Shown: positions 35,784 to 44,511, counted from the first letter of the stretch. The stretch: 64,000 nucleotides of DNA from Frankiales bacterium (GCA_025966315.1 JAOPUZ010000012.1:1-64000); one strand, 5' to 3'. Program-made: numbers and translations. Notes: generated by a model from the sequence alone, not told the origin.

Positions 35784-35828
35784 CTGGGGGTCAGGGGGTC
35801 GTGGGTTCGAATCCCGCCGTCCCGACAG
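35784..35828 (+). repeat. attR: second 45-bp core repeat
   Basis: Identical to 22252-22296, carrying the 3' part of tRNA-Pro without the 5' half, so it is not a functional tRNA. It marks the right boundary of the element; the adjacent gene at 35888 is chromosomal. Confidence 0.95.
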
Positions 35829-35887
35829 TGTGGTGTCTCAGGACATCGAATGGTCGATTGGATAGGTTCAGGCGCCTGTCCGTTGTC

Positions 35888-37255
35888 CTAATGGACTCGC
35901 CGACGTACGGCTGTCACCTGGAGCCTGCGACTCGGGCCTGACACCGGATGAATGTGCACCGAAAGGGGCGTGTTCGGATTCTTAAATGCCAACTCGAGTT
36001 CGTGGAACATGACGCCAGCAACCGCCCTCAGTTGCACGTCGGCGACGCGCGCGCCCAGACAGGAATGGGCGCCCAGGCTGTAGGGCGTGTAGACATCCGA
36101 GGGCGGGGCGGCGCCATTCCAGGATTCTCTGTCGGGTGCGAACGCCAACGGGTTCGGGAAGTTTTCCGGCAGCAGGTGAGTCACCCCTTCGGCGACCAAG
36201 ACCTGGGTGCCTGCTTCGAACCGGAAGCCCTCAAACTCGAACGCGGTGATAACCGAACGCGGGAGGAAGGCGGACACCGTGTACCGGCGCATCGTCTCGA
36301 GGGCCGCCTTGTGCAGTGTCGTCATCCCCTGCAGTGACGCAAGCGTCAACTCACCCTCGTCGAAAGCCTGGTCGGCTTCGGCGGCGATCTGCGCCTGCAG
36401 TCCCGGGACGCCCAGGACTGCCCCGATCAGGAAGGTGGCCGAGGCCGCGAGGGTGTGCAGGCCGGAGACGTAGAAGCCGAGGACGGACGTCTTAACTGAC
36501 TGTTCGTCGTACGGTTGGCCTTCGAGATCCTCCGCGGCAAGGAGTCGGTCGACAAGATCGGGCTCGCGGTCGAGCGGAGGATGGTGTCGGTGCCAGTTGA
36601 CGACGCGCTCGATGAACGCGTCCACTCTCATTCTCGCCCGTCGATAGTGGGGAAGGCGCAGGGCAACCTTCGGCAGAATCTTGGAGACGTTGACCATCAG
36701 GTTCGTGTCGAAAACCACCTCCATGTCACCCAGCAGACCACAGGGAGCGGGGCCGGCGATCAGTGCGCCGAGTTGACTGAATACGACTTCTCTGATCAGG
36801 GGCAGGAGTCGTCGCGACTCGCCGGGTCGCCAGCCGGCGATCGATTCTCGCGCGACGTGCTCGATGGCGGGCAAGTGCCGAACTATGGCCTCGCGGGAGT
36901 AGCCGGGCCGTTGCACCTTCCGGAGCTGGCGGTGTTGCGGCCCATCCATAGCGATCAAGAGGTCGGCACCGAATTCGCGACCGAACTCGCCGTAAACGTG
37001 CGTACTGCCCAGGTGCTCCCCGCCGTCGGAACTCATGAATCGATTGCCTTCAGAGCCGGCTATCACCCAATGGGTTCGGTTGAGGATCCTCACCCGGAAA
37101 ACCGGTCCGTACTGCTGGTACATGCGGGTGAGGAATTCTAGGGGATTGATCCGCATGTCCAACGCGCACCCGAGAACTGGCAGCCCGGGTACCAGCGGTG
37201 GCAGCGCAGTCGACGACGTTGCTCCAGCGAAGCCAGCGGTCATCGGCGTCCCCAT
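35888..37255 (-). CDS. cytochrome P450
   Basis: 455 aa heme monooxygenase. Heme-binding loop YSLGAHSCLGARVAD holds the axial Cys near residue 410 (Tyr replaces the usual Phe); K-helix ExxR is ETMR in ALETMRRY; the I-helix reads VSGLHTLAAS, with His where most P450s have Asp/Glu before Thr. ATG at 37255 or 37243 could start; neither has a clear site. No ferredoxin or reductase gene is next to it. Substrate unknown. Confidence 0.9.
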   Translation of the reverse strand: MGTPMTAGFAGATSSTALPPLVPGLPVLGCALDMRINPLEFLTRMYQQYGPVFRVRILNRTHWVIAGSEGNRFMSSDGGEHLGSTHVYGEFGREFGADLLIAMDGPQHRQLRKVQRPGYSREAIVRHLPAIEHVARESIAGWRPGESRRLLPLIREVVFSQLGALIAGPAPCGLLGDMEVVFDTNLMVNVSKILPKVALRLPHYRRARMRVDAFIERVVNWHRHHPPLDREPDLVDRLLAAEDLEGQPYDEQSVKTSVLGFYVSGLHTLAASATFLIGAVLGVPGLQAQIAAEADQAFDEGELTLASLQGMTTLHKAALETMRRYTVSAFLPRSVITAFEFEGFRFEAGTQVLVAEGVTHLLPENFPNPLAFAPDRESWNGAAPPSDVYTPYSLGAHSCLGARVADVQLRAVAGVMFHELELAFKNPNTPLSVHIHPVSGPSRRLQVTAVRRRVH

Positions 37256-37353
37256 CGATATCGGGCGACCGGTCTCGAGCTGCGCCCAAAGTGATGCTAC
37301 GACCGACGAGAACGAAAACTAGGGGCCCGAGGACCTGGTGCGGCGCGTAGCGG

Positions 37354-38388
37354 TCACGCCGCAGGCAACCGTACCGCGGCGATCAGGGCGCGATGATCAG
37401 AGCCTGGAATGAACACAGTGTGGACCGACGTCGCCTGCGCGTTGCGGGTCAGCACGTGGTCGATGGCGATCAGCGGCGGATACCGGCCCTGGGCCGGGAA
37501 TGTAGCGGTGATACCGGCGCCGGATTGTTCGGCGGCATCGTGGTAACCGCCGGCAAGACAACGCCGGAACTGCCTGCTGTCATATGTTGCGTTGAGATCC
37601 GCGCCGAGGATGACGCTGCCCCGCTGGCCCACCGTGGTCGCCGATCTTGCGAGCAAGCCGGGCAGCGCGGCAATGTCCTCTGCCCACGCGGTTGGCTTCT
37701 CATTCCATGGGCCGGGCATGTGGCCCGCGATCGCCAGCGGCTGAATGGCAACGCCGGGAATCCGAAGCCGCGCGGAGACGGTGCCGAATCGAAAGTTGGC
37801 ATATGTTCGTTGGTCGGTCATCGGATAGCGGCTCCACAGGCCGGTTCCGGACGCTCCGTTGGCGACGGCGAGTTGGCTGTAGGGCAACAGCGACTTGATG
37901 CCGGCAGCGATCAGCGCGTCCGATTCCCGATAGCTCAACTCCTGCGTCATCAGGACCGAGACGTCGCCGGAGCGTACGGCGGCGACGACACGGGTGGGAT
38001 CTGCCTCGCCGAGCTTCAAGTTGGCTGAGAGCACGTGTATTACCGGCCCTCGCACACCCGAATGGTTCGGTAGAAACATCGGCAGTTCCACGACAACTAC
38101 AAGCAGGGTGAGCAGGCCCGCGACCAGGGCCAGTCGCCAGCGGCGGGTGAGCAGGGTGACGAGCACGGCGACCGGGGCGCAGAGCATGACGTACGGCGAG
38201 AACGCGGTCAGCGCGATCGCATAACGTGGTTTGGGAAGCACCGTGAGGTAGCGGCTTGCGAAGGCTGCGGCGGCGGTGAGGATCAGACCCAGCCAGATCA
38301 GGCTCACCAGGAACCGGACGGACCGGGCGACGGCACCGCGTCGCTGGGCCGTCGCCCGATGGGCAGCGGCCGCCTGGGTCTGATCCAC
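37354..38388 (-). CDS. membrane endonuclease/exonuclease/phosphatase family protein
   Basis: 344 aa, GTG start. Three transmembrane helices in the first ~115 residues (SLIWLGLILTAAAAFA; FSPYVMLCAPVAVLVTLL; LALVAGLLTLLVVVVEL) precede an extracytoplasmic EEP domain with VLSANLKLG, MTQELSY, LGADLNATYD, IDHVLTR and GSDHRALIA, the metal-binding and catalytic set of the DNase I-like fold. Substrate could be a phospholipid or phosphoester. Divergent from the gene at 38456. Confidence 0.85.
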   Translation of the reverse strand: MDQTQAAAAHRATAQRRGAVARSVRFLVSLIWLGLILTAAAAFASRYLTVLPKPRYAIALTAFSPYVMLCAPVAVLVTLLTRRWRLALVAGLLTLLVVVVELPMFLPNHSGVRGPVIHVLSANLKLGEADPTRVVAAVRSGDVSVLMTQELSYRESDALIAAGIKSLLPYSQLAVANGASGTGLWSRYPMTDQRTYANFRFGTVSARLRIPGVAIQPLAIAGHMPGPWNEKPTAWAEDIAALPGLLARSATTVGQRGSVILGADLNATYDSRQFRRCLAGGYHDAAEQSGAGITATFPAQGRYPPLIAIDHVLTRNAQATSVHTVFIPGSDHRALIAAVRLPAA

Positions 38389-38455
38389 ACGCAGACCATA
38401 TCCGCAGCGGCGCTACGGAGTTTCTGCGCGAGCCGGGGCCATTGTTGTCAGGTGG

Positions 38456-39118
38456 ATGGTTCAGACTGGGCAACCGAGACCGAGGCAGGAAGCGGGTGAT
38501 CGCGTGCAGTCGCCGACGGCTGATACGGGCAGTGCGATCACCCAGCCGACGCTGAAAGTGTGGACGATCCCCAACGCCCTCAGCATGCTGCGGTTGTTGG
38601 GAGTTCCGCTCTTCTTGTGGCTGCTGCTTGGCCCGCATGCCGATGGCTGGGCGTTGCTGTTGCTGGCCTTCAGCGGTTTCACGGACTGGGCCGACGGTGT
38701 GTTGGCGCGAAAGCTGAACCAGATGTCCGAGCTGGGCGCCATCCTGGATCCCTTGGTCGACCGCCTCTACATCTTGGCGACCCTCGGCGGCTTGGTGTTG
38801 CGGCACATCATCCCGTGGTGGCTGGCCGCGCTCATCGTCGCTCGGGATCTCGTCCTGCTGGCCACCCTGCCGGCGCTGCGCAAACGCGGCATGACCGCGC
38901 TCCCAGTGCACTATCTGGGCAAAGCGGCCACGTTCAATCTGCTTTACGCGTTCCCGTTCCTGCTGCTGGGCTCGCACTCGGGCACGCTCAGCGATGTCGC
39001 CAAGCCGATCGCTTGGGCATTCACGATCTGGGGGACCGGGCTTTACCTGTGGTCCGGGGCGATGTACCTGCGGCAGGTCCGCCGGATCGTCGTCGCCCAG
39101 CCCCGCGGTACGTCATGA
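38456..39118 (+). CDS. CDP-alcohol phosphatidyltransferase (PgsA2-like)
   Basis: 220 aa membrane enzyme. The family motif DG-x2-AR-x8-G-x3-D-x3-D is intact in DGVLARKL...GAILDPLVDRLY near residues 80-105; several transmembrane helices surround it. It transfers a phosphatidyl group from CDP-diacylglycerol to an alcohol. The position before DUF881-Sbp-DUF881 equals Rv1822 (pgsA2). The acceptor alcohol is uncertain. GTG at 38504 is an alternative start. ATGA overlap downstream. Confidence 0.88.
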   Translation: MVQTGQPRPRQEAGDRVQSPTADTGSAITQPTLKVWTIPNALSMLRLLGVPLFLWLLLGPHADGWALLLLAFSGFTDWADGVLARKLNQMSELGAILDPLVDRLYILATLGGLVLRHIIPWWLAALIVARDLVLLATLPALRKRGMTALPVHYLGKAATFNLLYAFPFLLLGSHSGTLSDVAKPIAWAFTIWGTGLYLWSGAMYLRQVRRIVVAQPRGTS

Positions 39119-39999
39119 CGCGCCCGCCCGAGTCCCGTCCGGCCCGGCGTCCCGGGCGAGACCGGAGCATCTCGCTGGTATCAACGGCGTTGCTGGATGA
39201 TCTGCTCACCAACACGTTGGACCCGGGTTACCGCTCGGCCCATGATCGCGGGCTGCCACGGCATTGGTGGGACGGTCCGCTGGCCGCGGCGGGCGCTTTG
39301 CTGATCGGTTTGGTATTGGTGTTGGCCTATCAGCAGACGCACCGGTCCGCGCCCGCGCGCGAGGCCGCGCGTAGCGATCTGATCAGCCGCATCCACGACC
39401 TGCAGAAGGCTGGCGGCACGCTCGACGATCGGGCGAAGCTACTCGGCGCCCAAGTCGCCGCGCTCAGAGATCAGCAGCTGTCGGGAACGGACCGGACCAG
39501 CTTGCGGGCCGCGGAGCTGGCCGCCGGGTCGACCGCGATCAAAGGCCCTGGGATGCAGGTGGATTTCGGTGAACCGTCGAGCACACCCTCGGCCACGGTC
39601 GGTGAGCGTCCCGGGTTGAGCCAGCAGCCCTTCATCCACGACGTCGACGTGCGCGCCGTGGCCAACCAGCTGTGGTTGTCCGGCGCCGAGGCCGTCGAGG
39701 TCAACGGCATCCGGCTCACCTCGACGTCGGCGATCCGGTTTGCCGGCGACTCGGTGCTGGTCGATTTCCAGACGATCAGTTCGCCGTACACGGTCCGTGC
39801 GGTGGGCGATCGCGACAAGATGCAGCTTGCATTCGTCGATTCGGCAATTGCCAGGCGACTCAAAACCATGGAGGCGGTGGACGATATCTCGTTCTCGTTT
39901 GAAGGACGCTCGAGCATGTCGCTGGCCGCGGCGGCGGTCAGCCAGCCGGGCTATGCGTTGATCGGCGTCGCGCCGTCGGCGTCGAGATCTCCGCGATGA
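39115..39999 (+). CDS. DUF881 membrane protein (first copy)
   Basis: 294 aa. One transmembrane helix near residues 55-75 (GPLAAAGALLIGLVLVLAYQ), a coiled-coil-like stretch (IHDLQKAGGTLDDRAKLLGAQ), then the DUF881 domain with GPGMQVDFGEP, LWLSGAEAVEVNGIRLTS and SPYTVRAVGD. Rv1823 position. DUF881 resembles SpoIIIAG/YlxW-like proteins; function unknown. Overlaps both neighbours by 4 nt. Confidence 0.88.
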   Translation: MTRPPESRPARRPGRDRSISLVSTALLDDLLTNTLDPGYRSAHDRGLPRHWWDGPLAAAGALLIGLVLVLAYQQTHRSAPAREAARSDLISRIHDLQKAGGTLDDRAKLLGAQVAALRDQQLSGTDRTSLRAAELAAGSTAIKGPGMQVDFGEPSSTPSATVGERPGLSQQPFIHDVDVRAVANQLWLSGAEAVEVNGIRLTSTSAIRFAGDSVLVDFQTISSPYTVRAVGDRDKMQLAFVDSAIARRLKTMEAVDDISFSFEGRSSMSLAAAAVSQPGYALIGVAPSASRSPR

Positions 40000-40328
40000 T
40001 CGCCGCTCTCGCCCTCGTTGTCGGGGTTGTGCTGGGTTTGATCTTTCGCCCGACGGTTCCCATCTGGCTCGAGCCGTACCTGCCGATCGCTGTGGTCGCG
40101 GCCCTCGACGCGGTCTTCGGCGGCATCCGCGCGCGGCTTGACGGCATCTTCAACGCCAAGGTCTTCGTCGTGTCGTTCGTGTCCAATGTGCTTGTCGCGG
40201 CGCTGATCGTGTTCCTGGGCGACAAGCTCGGTGTCGGTGGGCAGCTGTCCACGGCGGTGGTGGTAGTACTGGGAATCCGCATCTTCGGTAACGCGGCCGC
40301 CATCCGCCGCCATGTATTTCGGGCGTGA
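39996..40328 (+). CDS. sbp: small basic protein Sbp (DUF1290)
   Basis: 110 aa with three hydrophobic helices. The signature PYLPIAVVAALDAVFGGIRA near residues 27-46 is specific to DUF1290/Sbp, always found near ylxX/ylxW or DUF881 genes and division clusters. Rv1824 position. It probably forms a complex with the two DUF881 proteins. Confidence 0.92.
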   Translation: MIAALALVVGVVLGLIFRPTVPIWLEPYLPIAVVAALDAVFGGIRARLDGIFNAKVFVVSFVSNVLVAALIVFLGDKLGVGGQLSTAVVVVLGIRIFGNAAAIRRHVFRA

Positions 40329-41119
40329 CCGCGATGACCGACCAGAGCCCAGAGAGCCCGCAGACCCCGCCGAGCCCGCCGAGCCCGCAGAGCCCGGAAA
40401 AGCCGGAGCGCCGGCCGGCGAAGCCGTTCTGGCCCCGTTCGGGTAACCCGCTGGCTACCGTGCTCATCGGAGCGTTGCTGGCGATTCTCGGCTTCGCGCT
40501 GGCGGTTCAACTGCGGTCCAATGCCGCCACGGACTCGCTGAGCAGTGCTCGTGAGGATGACCTCGTGCGCATTCTGGACGATCAGAACAGCCGTATCGAT
40601 CGGCTCCAATCGCAGATCACCGATCTGCAGGCGGCTAAGGCGCGGCTGTCCGACAGCGGCAGCAGCGATGAGGCGGCCCGCCAAGAGGCACAGCGTCAAT
40701 CCGATGCGTTGGCGGTGCTGACCGGCACCGCGGCCGCCCACGGGCCGGGCGTCCGGGTCGCTATTGCTGATCCGGGCGGAACGTTACGCGCGGAGGATCT
40801 GCTCGACGTGGTCGAGGAATTGCGTGGAGCGGGAGCCGAGGTGATCCAGTTTGGTCCGGTGCGCATCGGCACCTCGAGCGCCTTCACGGACGGCAGCTCA
40901 GGGATCGTGCTGGACGGGCAGACGCTGCAAGCGCCGTATGAGGTCCTGGCGATCGGCGATCCGAAAACCATGGACACCGCACTGAACATTCCTACCGGCG
41001 TGGTCAGCGTGCTTCGCAATGCCGGCGGTCAGGCCAGCGTTACGGAGCAGGATTCGATCAGCATCACGGCCTTGCGCACGGTGCGTCCGGGCAAGTTCGC
41101 CTCGCCTGCGCCGCGCTGA
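40325..41119 (+). CDS. DUF881 membrane protein (second copy)
   Basis: 264 aa, GTG start in a GTGA overlap. The N-terminus has Pro/Ser repeats (SPQTPPSPPSPQSPEKPERR) encoded by near-tandem 9-bp units. A transmembrane helix at residues ~45-62 is followed by a coiled coil and DUF881 (GPGVRVAIADPGGT, SPYEV-like APYEVLAIGDP). Rv1825 position. Paralogue of the gene at 39115. Confidence 0.88.
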   Translation: MTAMTDQSPESPQTPPSPPSPQSPEKPERRPAKPFWPRSGNPLATVLIGALLAILGFALAVQLRSNAATDSLSSAREDDLVRILDDQNSRIDRLQSQITDLQAAKARLSDSGSSDEAARQEAQRQSDALAVLTGTAAAHGPGVRVAIADPGGTLRAEDLLDVVEELRGAGAEVIQFGPVRIGTSSAFTDGSSGIVLDGQTLQAPYEVLAIGDPKTMDTALNIPTGVVSVLRNAGGQASVTEQDSISITALRTVRPGKFASPAPR

Positions 41120-41217
41120 CCGCGGCGGGGCGGTATCGTCTCGCGCGGTGGGAGATCGTTGCCGACGCTTCGCTTCTCACGCCAATTTTCGACGAACCGA
41201 CCACCGAGGTGAATCAG

Positions 41218-41604
41218 ATGGCCGATGTACCCGACGACCTTCGCTATACCGCCGAACATGAATGGGCCCGCGTCACCGAGGGAAACACCATCCGAGTAGG
41301 CATCACCGACTACGCCCAGGCCAGCCTCGGCGACATTGTGTTCGTGTCGGTACACGAGGTGGCATCGCAGGTCGCCAGCGGTGACACGTTCGGTGAGGTC
41401 GAGAGCACCAAGAGCGTGTCCGATCTTTACGCGCCCGTCAGCGGTGCCGTGGTTGCTCGCAACGAGGCGCTCGATTTGAATCCGGATCTGGTGAACAGTG
41501 ACCCTTACGGCGCAGGGTGGATTGCCGAGATCTCTGTCACTGACACCGCCGTTCTGAGCGAGTTGCTCGACCCGGTGGCGTACCGATCCACCATCGCCGA
41601 CTGA
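41218..41604 (+). CDS. gcvH: glycine cleavage system H protein
   Basis: 128 aa lipoyl carrier shuttling the aminomethyl group between GcvP and GcvT. The lipoylated lysine is Lys65 in GEVESTKSVSDLY. GAGGTGA lies 5-6 nt before the ATG; a GTG 9 nt upstream is rejected. A -10 element TATCGT (41134-41139) would give a leader of about 70 nt. Rv1826 position. Confidence 0.96.
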   Translation: MADVPDDLRYTAEHEWARVTEGNTIRVGITDYAQASLGDIVFVSVHEVASQVASGDTFGEVESTKSVSDLYAPVSGAVVARNEALDLNPDLVNSDPYGAGWIAEISVTDTAVLSELLDPVAYRSTIAD

Positions 41605-41775
41605 ACCTCGACCTCGCGTTGACCCTGTGCGCGGAGTCGAACTAGGCTCGCCGCACTGCATGCCACCGCGCCGGGACCACGCGGTGGCACGGATTTGAAT
41701 TGAAGTCGTACGGAATCGGTCGAGCATCGGTTGGGCCTAAAGCCGTTTCGCATCTGAAGAAAGGGCGTTCGCCGC

Positions 41776-42339
41776 GTGTTCTGCACTGCGTGTGGCACCG
41801 AGAACTCGGCTGGCAGCAAATACTGCGCACAATGCGGCGCGGTGTTGGGCCAGTCCGGGCCACTCGGTTCGGCTGCTCCGTCGAGTGCCCCCGGTCAGTC
41901 GCCGGGTCGGCCGTCCGGGCCGGACTCGACCTCGATCTTCTCGGCCGGACTTCCGCCATCGGTCGACGCGGACGCGGAGTTCTCGGCCGAAGCCCACCAG
42001 CGAGCTGTGGACGCATTGTCTCCCGGTTCGGCCCTGCTGGTCGTCAAGCGCGGTCCGAACGCAGGCAGTCGATTTCTGCTGGACCAGCCAGTGACGACGG
42101 CTGGCCGGCATCCTGACAGCGACATCTTCCTCGACGACGTGACCGTGTCGCGACGTCATGTCGAGTTTCGTCGGGACGGCGAGGAATTCGCGGTCTATGA
42201 CGTTGGCAGCCTGAATGGTACTTACGTCAACCGCGAACGGATCGACTCGGCTGTGCTCTCGGGCGGTGACGAAGTTCAGATCGGCAAGTTCCGGCTGGTG
42301 TATCTGACGTCGGCCGTGCCCGCTGGCAACGATTCATGA
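41776..42339 (+). CDS. garA: GarA-type FHA protein with N-terminal zinc ribbon
   Basis: 187 aa, GTG start with AAAGGG 10 nt upstream. Residues 3-20 carry CxxC...CxxC (Cys3, 6, 17, 20), a zinc ribbon absent from mycobacterial GarA. Residues 51-55 (STSIF) align with the ETTSVF phosphorylation site of GarA. The FHA domain spans ~85-180 with GRHPDSDIFLDDVTVSRRH and GSLNGTYVN. GarA regulates the TCA cycle/glutamate branch when unphosphorylated. ATGA overlap with ftsR. Confidence 0.9.
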   Translation: MFCTACGTENSAGSKYCAQCGAVLGQSGPLGSAAPSSAPGQSPGRPSGPDSTSIFSAGLPPSVDADAEFSAEAHQRAVDALSPGSALLVVKRGPNAGSRFLLDQPVTTAGRHPDSDIFLDDVTVSRRHVEFRRDGEEFAVYDVGSLNGTYVNRERIDSAVLSGGDEVQIGKFRLVYLTSAVPAGNDS

Positions 42340-43079
42340 GCAGCGCGAGCCTGCCGGGTCGCGGCACCTTGTCAATCGGTGAAGTGCTGTCGCAATTGCG
42401 CCACGACTTTCCCGACGTGACCATCTCGAAGATCCGGTTCCTCGAGGACCAGGGCCTCGTGCAGCCGGACCGGACGCCGTCCGGCTATCGGAAGTTCTCA
42501 GCGTCCGACGTTGCCCGGCTGAAGTACGTACTCAGCCAGCAGCGCGACAACTACCTGCCGCTCCGGGTGATCAAGGAACAGTTGGCCGCAATCGACAACG
42601 GCCACACGCCCGGCGGCGCGGGAAGCGTGCCACGCCAGGTCCAGCTTGCGGTGACCGACGGCATCCTCGATCGCATACCGCAGTCCGGGGACTTCAGCAG
42701 CGCACCGGCGACGCTTCGACTAACCCGCGACGAACTGCTGAACACGGCGGGGCTGCGGGCGGAGCAGCTGCGGGAACTGGAACAGTTCGGTTTGATCGCC
42801 TCGCGTTCGGGCGGGGTGTACGACGACGACGCACTCGCCGTGGCGCAGGTCGTTGCCGAGCTCTCCCGGTACGGGCTGGAAGGTCGTCATCTGCGGGTCT
42901 TCAAGACCGCAGCCGACCGGGAAGTCGGCTTGTTCGCGCAGGTGGCCGGGCCGATGGCCAAGCAGCGAAACAGCGACGGTCGCGCCCGAGCTGAGGAAAC
43001 GGTTCGTGAACTGGCCGCGCTTTCCGTCCGGCTGCATGCGGCCCTGGTTCAGATAGGCCTGCGCGGCATCGTCGGTTGA
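42336..43079 (+). CDS. ftsR: MerR-family regulator FtsR-like
   Basis: 247 aa. A MerR-type DNA-binding domain at residues ~10-80 (LSIGEVLSQL...VTISKIRFLEDQGLVQPDRTPSGYRKF) is followed by a second winged-helix segment (LTRDELLNTAGLRAEQLRELEQFGLI). Matches Rv1828/FtsR, an activator of ftsZ in Corynebacterium. Operon with garA. No metal-sensing cysteines. Confidence 0.9.
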   Translation: MSSASLPGRGTLSIGEVLSQLRHDFPDVTISKIRFLEDQGLVQPDRTPSGYRKFSASDVARLKYVLSQQRDNYLPLRVIKEQLAAIDNGHTPGGAGSVPRQVQLAVTDGILDRIPQSGDFSSAPATLRLTRDELLNTAGLRAEQLRELEQFGLIASRSGGVYDDDALAVAQVVAELSRYGLEGRHLRVFKTAADREVGLFAQVAGPMAKQRNSDGRARAEETVRELAALSVRLHAALVQIGLRGIVG

Positions 43080-43213
43080 GCCCGGAACCGCTACGCTCGA
43101 CCTACGGGAGTCCGTCAGCCCCTCGCTACGGCGGGACAGGTGGATCGCCCTTCTGCTCGACTGGCTGCAGCTCGGCAGACGCGATTCGACACAGCTCTAG
43201 GCAGGGAGTGCTC

Positions 43214-43714
43214 ATGACATCGCACCCGCTACAAGTGGTGGGAGTTCGGGTCGAGCTGCCAGCCAACCAGCCGGTCGTGCTCCTCAAGGAATCCGACGGC
43301 GTCCGGTACCTGCCGATCTGGATCGGGGCGGTCGAGGCATCGGCCATCGCCTTCGAGCAACAGGGTGTACAAACCCCGCGACCGATGACGCACGATCTGC
43401 TCAAGGATGTGATCGGCGCCCTCGGCGGTGAGCTCAAACAGGTATCGATCACCGAGCTGCGTGATGACATCTTCTACGCCGAGCTGCAGTTCGCCGACGG
43501 CACGGCGGTCAGCGCCCGACCGTCGGACGCGATTGCGCTGGCGCTACGAACCGGAACTGCCATCGTCGGTGACGAGAGCGTGCTCGCGACGGCTGGTATC
43601 TCGATTCCGGACGAAGAAGAGGACGAGGACGAGGTCGAGCGGTTCCGGGAATTCCTGGACACCATCTCTGCGGACGACTTTGCCGGCTCGGAAGGCGATC
43701 CGCCGGAATCATGA
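43214..43714 (+). CDS. bifunctional nuclease domain (BFN) protein
   Basis: 166 aa; GGGAG lies 5-6 nt before the ATG. The BFN core VLLKESDGVRYLPIWIGAVEASAIAFEQQGV and ARPSDAIALALRTGTAI are intact. The C-terminal ~35 residues are acidic (EEEDEDEVERFREFL). Rv1829 position. Family members bind or degrade nucleic acids; the cellular role is unclear. Confidence 0.88.
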   Translation: MTSHPLQVVGVRVELPANQPVVLLKESDGVRYLPIWIGAVEASAIAFEQQGVQTPRPMTHDLLKDVIGALGGELKQVSITELRDDIFYAELQFADGTAVSARPSDAIALALRTGTAIVGDESVLATAGISIPDEEEDEDEVERFREFLDTISADDFAGSEGDPPES

Positions 43715-43953
43715 TCAGGTCCGGCGTGAAGTACCTGTCATGCCGAGACTCAATCTCTGGTTGAGGGTTACTTTCTCGGCGACACGCCGCGCGTTGCGTT
43801 GACCGTGCCGGGACCGGCGGCATACCGTCAACGAATCCCCACCGTGTATTTCGCGGCAGGTGTCGGCTGGCCGGTCAATCGCGCCGTTCGACTTCGAGTA
43901 TCCACCGTCTCGGCGATGGATCGATGTGATTGCCGAAGGGCAGGAGACACCAC

Positions 43954-44511
43954 GTGGTCGACGACAGGAGCAACCCGGACCAGGGCATGCTGTTCGCCAC
44001 TCCGACGGTAGGAACCGATGACTCGGTTGGTTACCGGGGTCCGACCGCGTGTTCAGCCGCCGGAATCACGTACCGCCAGCTCGATTACTGGGCCAGGACC
44101 GGCCTCGTGGTCCCGACCGTCCGCTCGGCGGCCGGCTCGGGCAGCCAGCGGCTGTACTCGTTCAAGGACATCCTGGTGCTCAAGGTCGTCAAGCGATTGC
44201 TGAACACGGGTGTGTCGCTGCAGAACATCCGCATCGCCGTCGATCATCTGCGACTTCGTGGCGTCGACGACCTGGCCCGCATCACTTTGCTGTCCGACGG
44301 GACCACGGTCTATGAATGCACCTCATCGGAAGAGGTGGTCGACCTGCTCGGTGGCGGTCAGGGTGTCTTCGGTATCGCGGTCAGCGGCGCGCTTCGCGAG
44401 CTCACCGGATCGTTGGCCAGCCTGCCCTCCGAACGTACGGACGGCTCGCCGGTCGAGCTCGAGCCGGACGAGTTGGCCCAACGGCGGCAACGTCGTTCGG
44501 CAACCGCGTAA
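43954..44511 (+). CDS. MerR-family regulator (Rv1830/McdR-like)
   Basis: 185 aa from GTG at 43954, with AGGAG at 7-nt spacing; an upstream TTG is rejected. MerR helix-turn-helix at residues ~28-95 (CSAAGITYRQLDYWARTGLV, YSFKDILVLKVVKRLLNTGV). No conserved Cys ligands. Position equals Rv1830, implicated in mycobacterial division control. The ~240 bp upstream contain no recognised gene. Confidence 0.88.
   Translation: MVDDRSNPDQGMLFATPTVGTDDSVGYRGPTACSAAGITYRQLDYWARTGLVVPTVRSAAGSGSQRLYSFKDILVLKVVKRLLNTGVSLQNIRIAVDHLRLRGVDDLARITLLSDGTTVYECTSSEEVVDLLGGGQGVFGIAVSGALRELTGSLASLPSERTDGSPVELEPDELAQRRQRRSATA

Larger units (their letters stand above)
22252..35828. mobile_element. 13.6-kb integrated phage-related element in tRNA-Pro
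   Basis: Bounded by identical 45-bp repeats at the tRNA-Pro 3' end (attL, 22252-22296) and at 35784-35828 (attR). Contents in order: tyrosine integrase and an unknown gene (minus); XRE, excisionase-like and unknown small genes, RepA-like ATPase, low-complexity gene, TerS-like protein, large terminase, three unknown genes, minor-tail-like protein and zinc-ribbon protein (plus); then five small minus-strand genes. No portal, capsid, tape measure, holin/lysin or relaxase gene was recognised. Short-overlap gene packing without obvious frameshifts suggests a maintained element rather than debris. It is best described as a candidate phage satellite or reduced prophage. Confidence 0.9.

Noticed and set aside
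35761-35828. Second tRNA-Pro at attR
   Set aside because: Only the 3' part is present; acceptor 5' strand and D-arm are missing, so it is an attachment-site copy.
37700-38977. 425-aa antisense frame over EEP and PgsA2-like genes
   Set aside because: Crosses two divergent real genes and their promoter region; composition is not protein-like.
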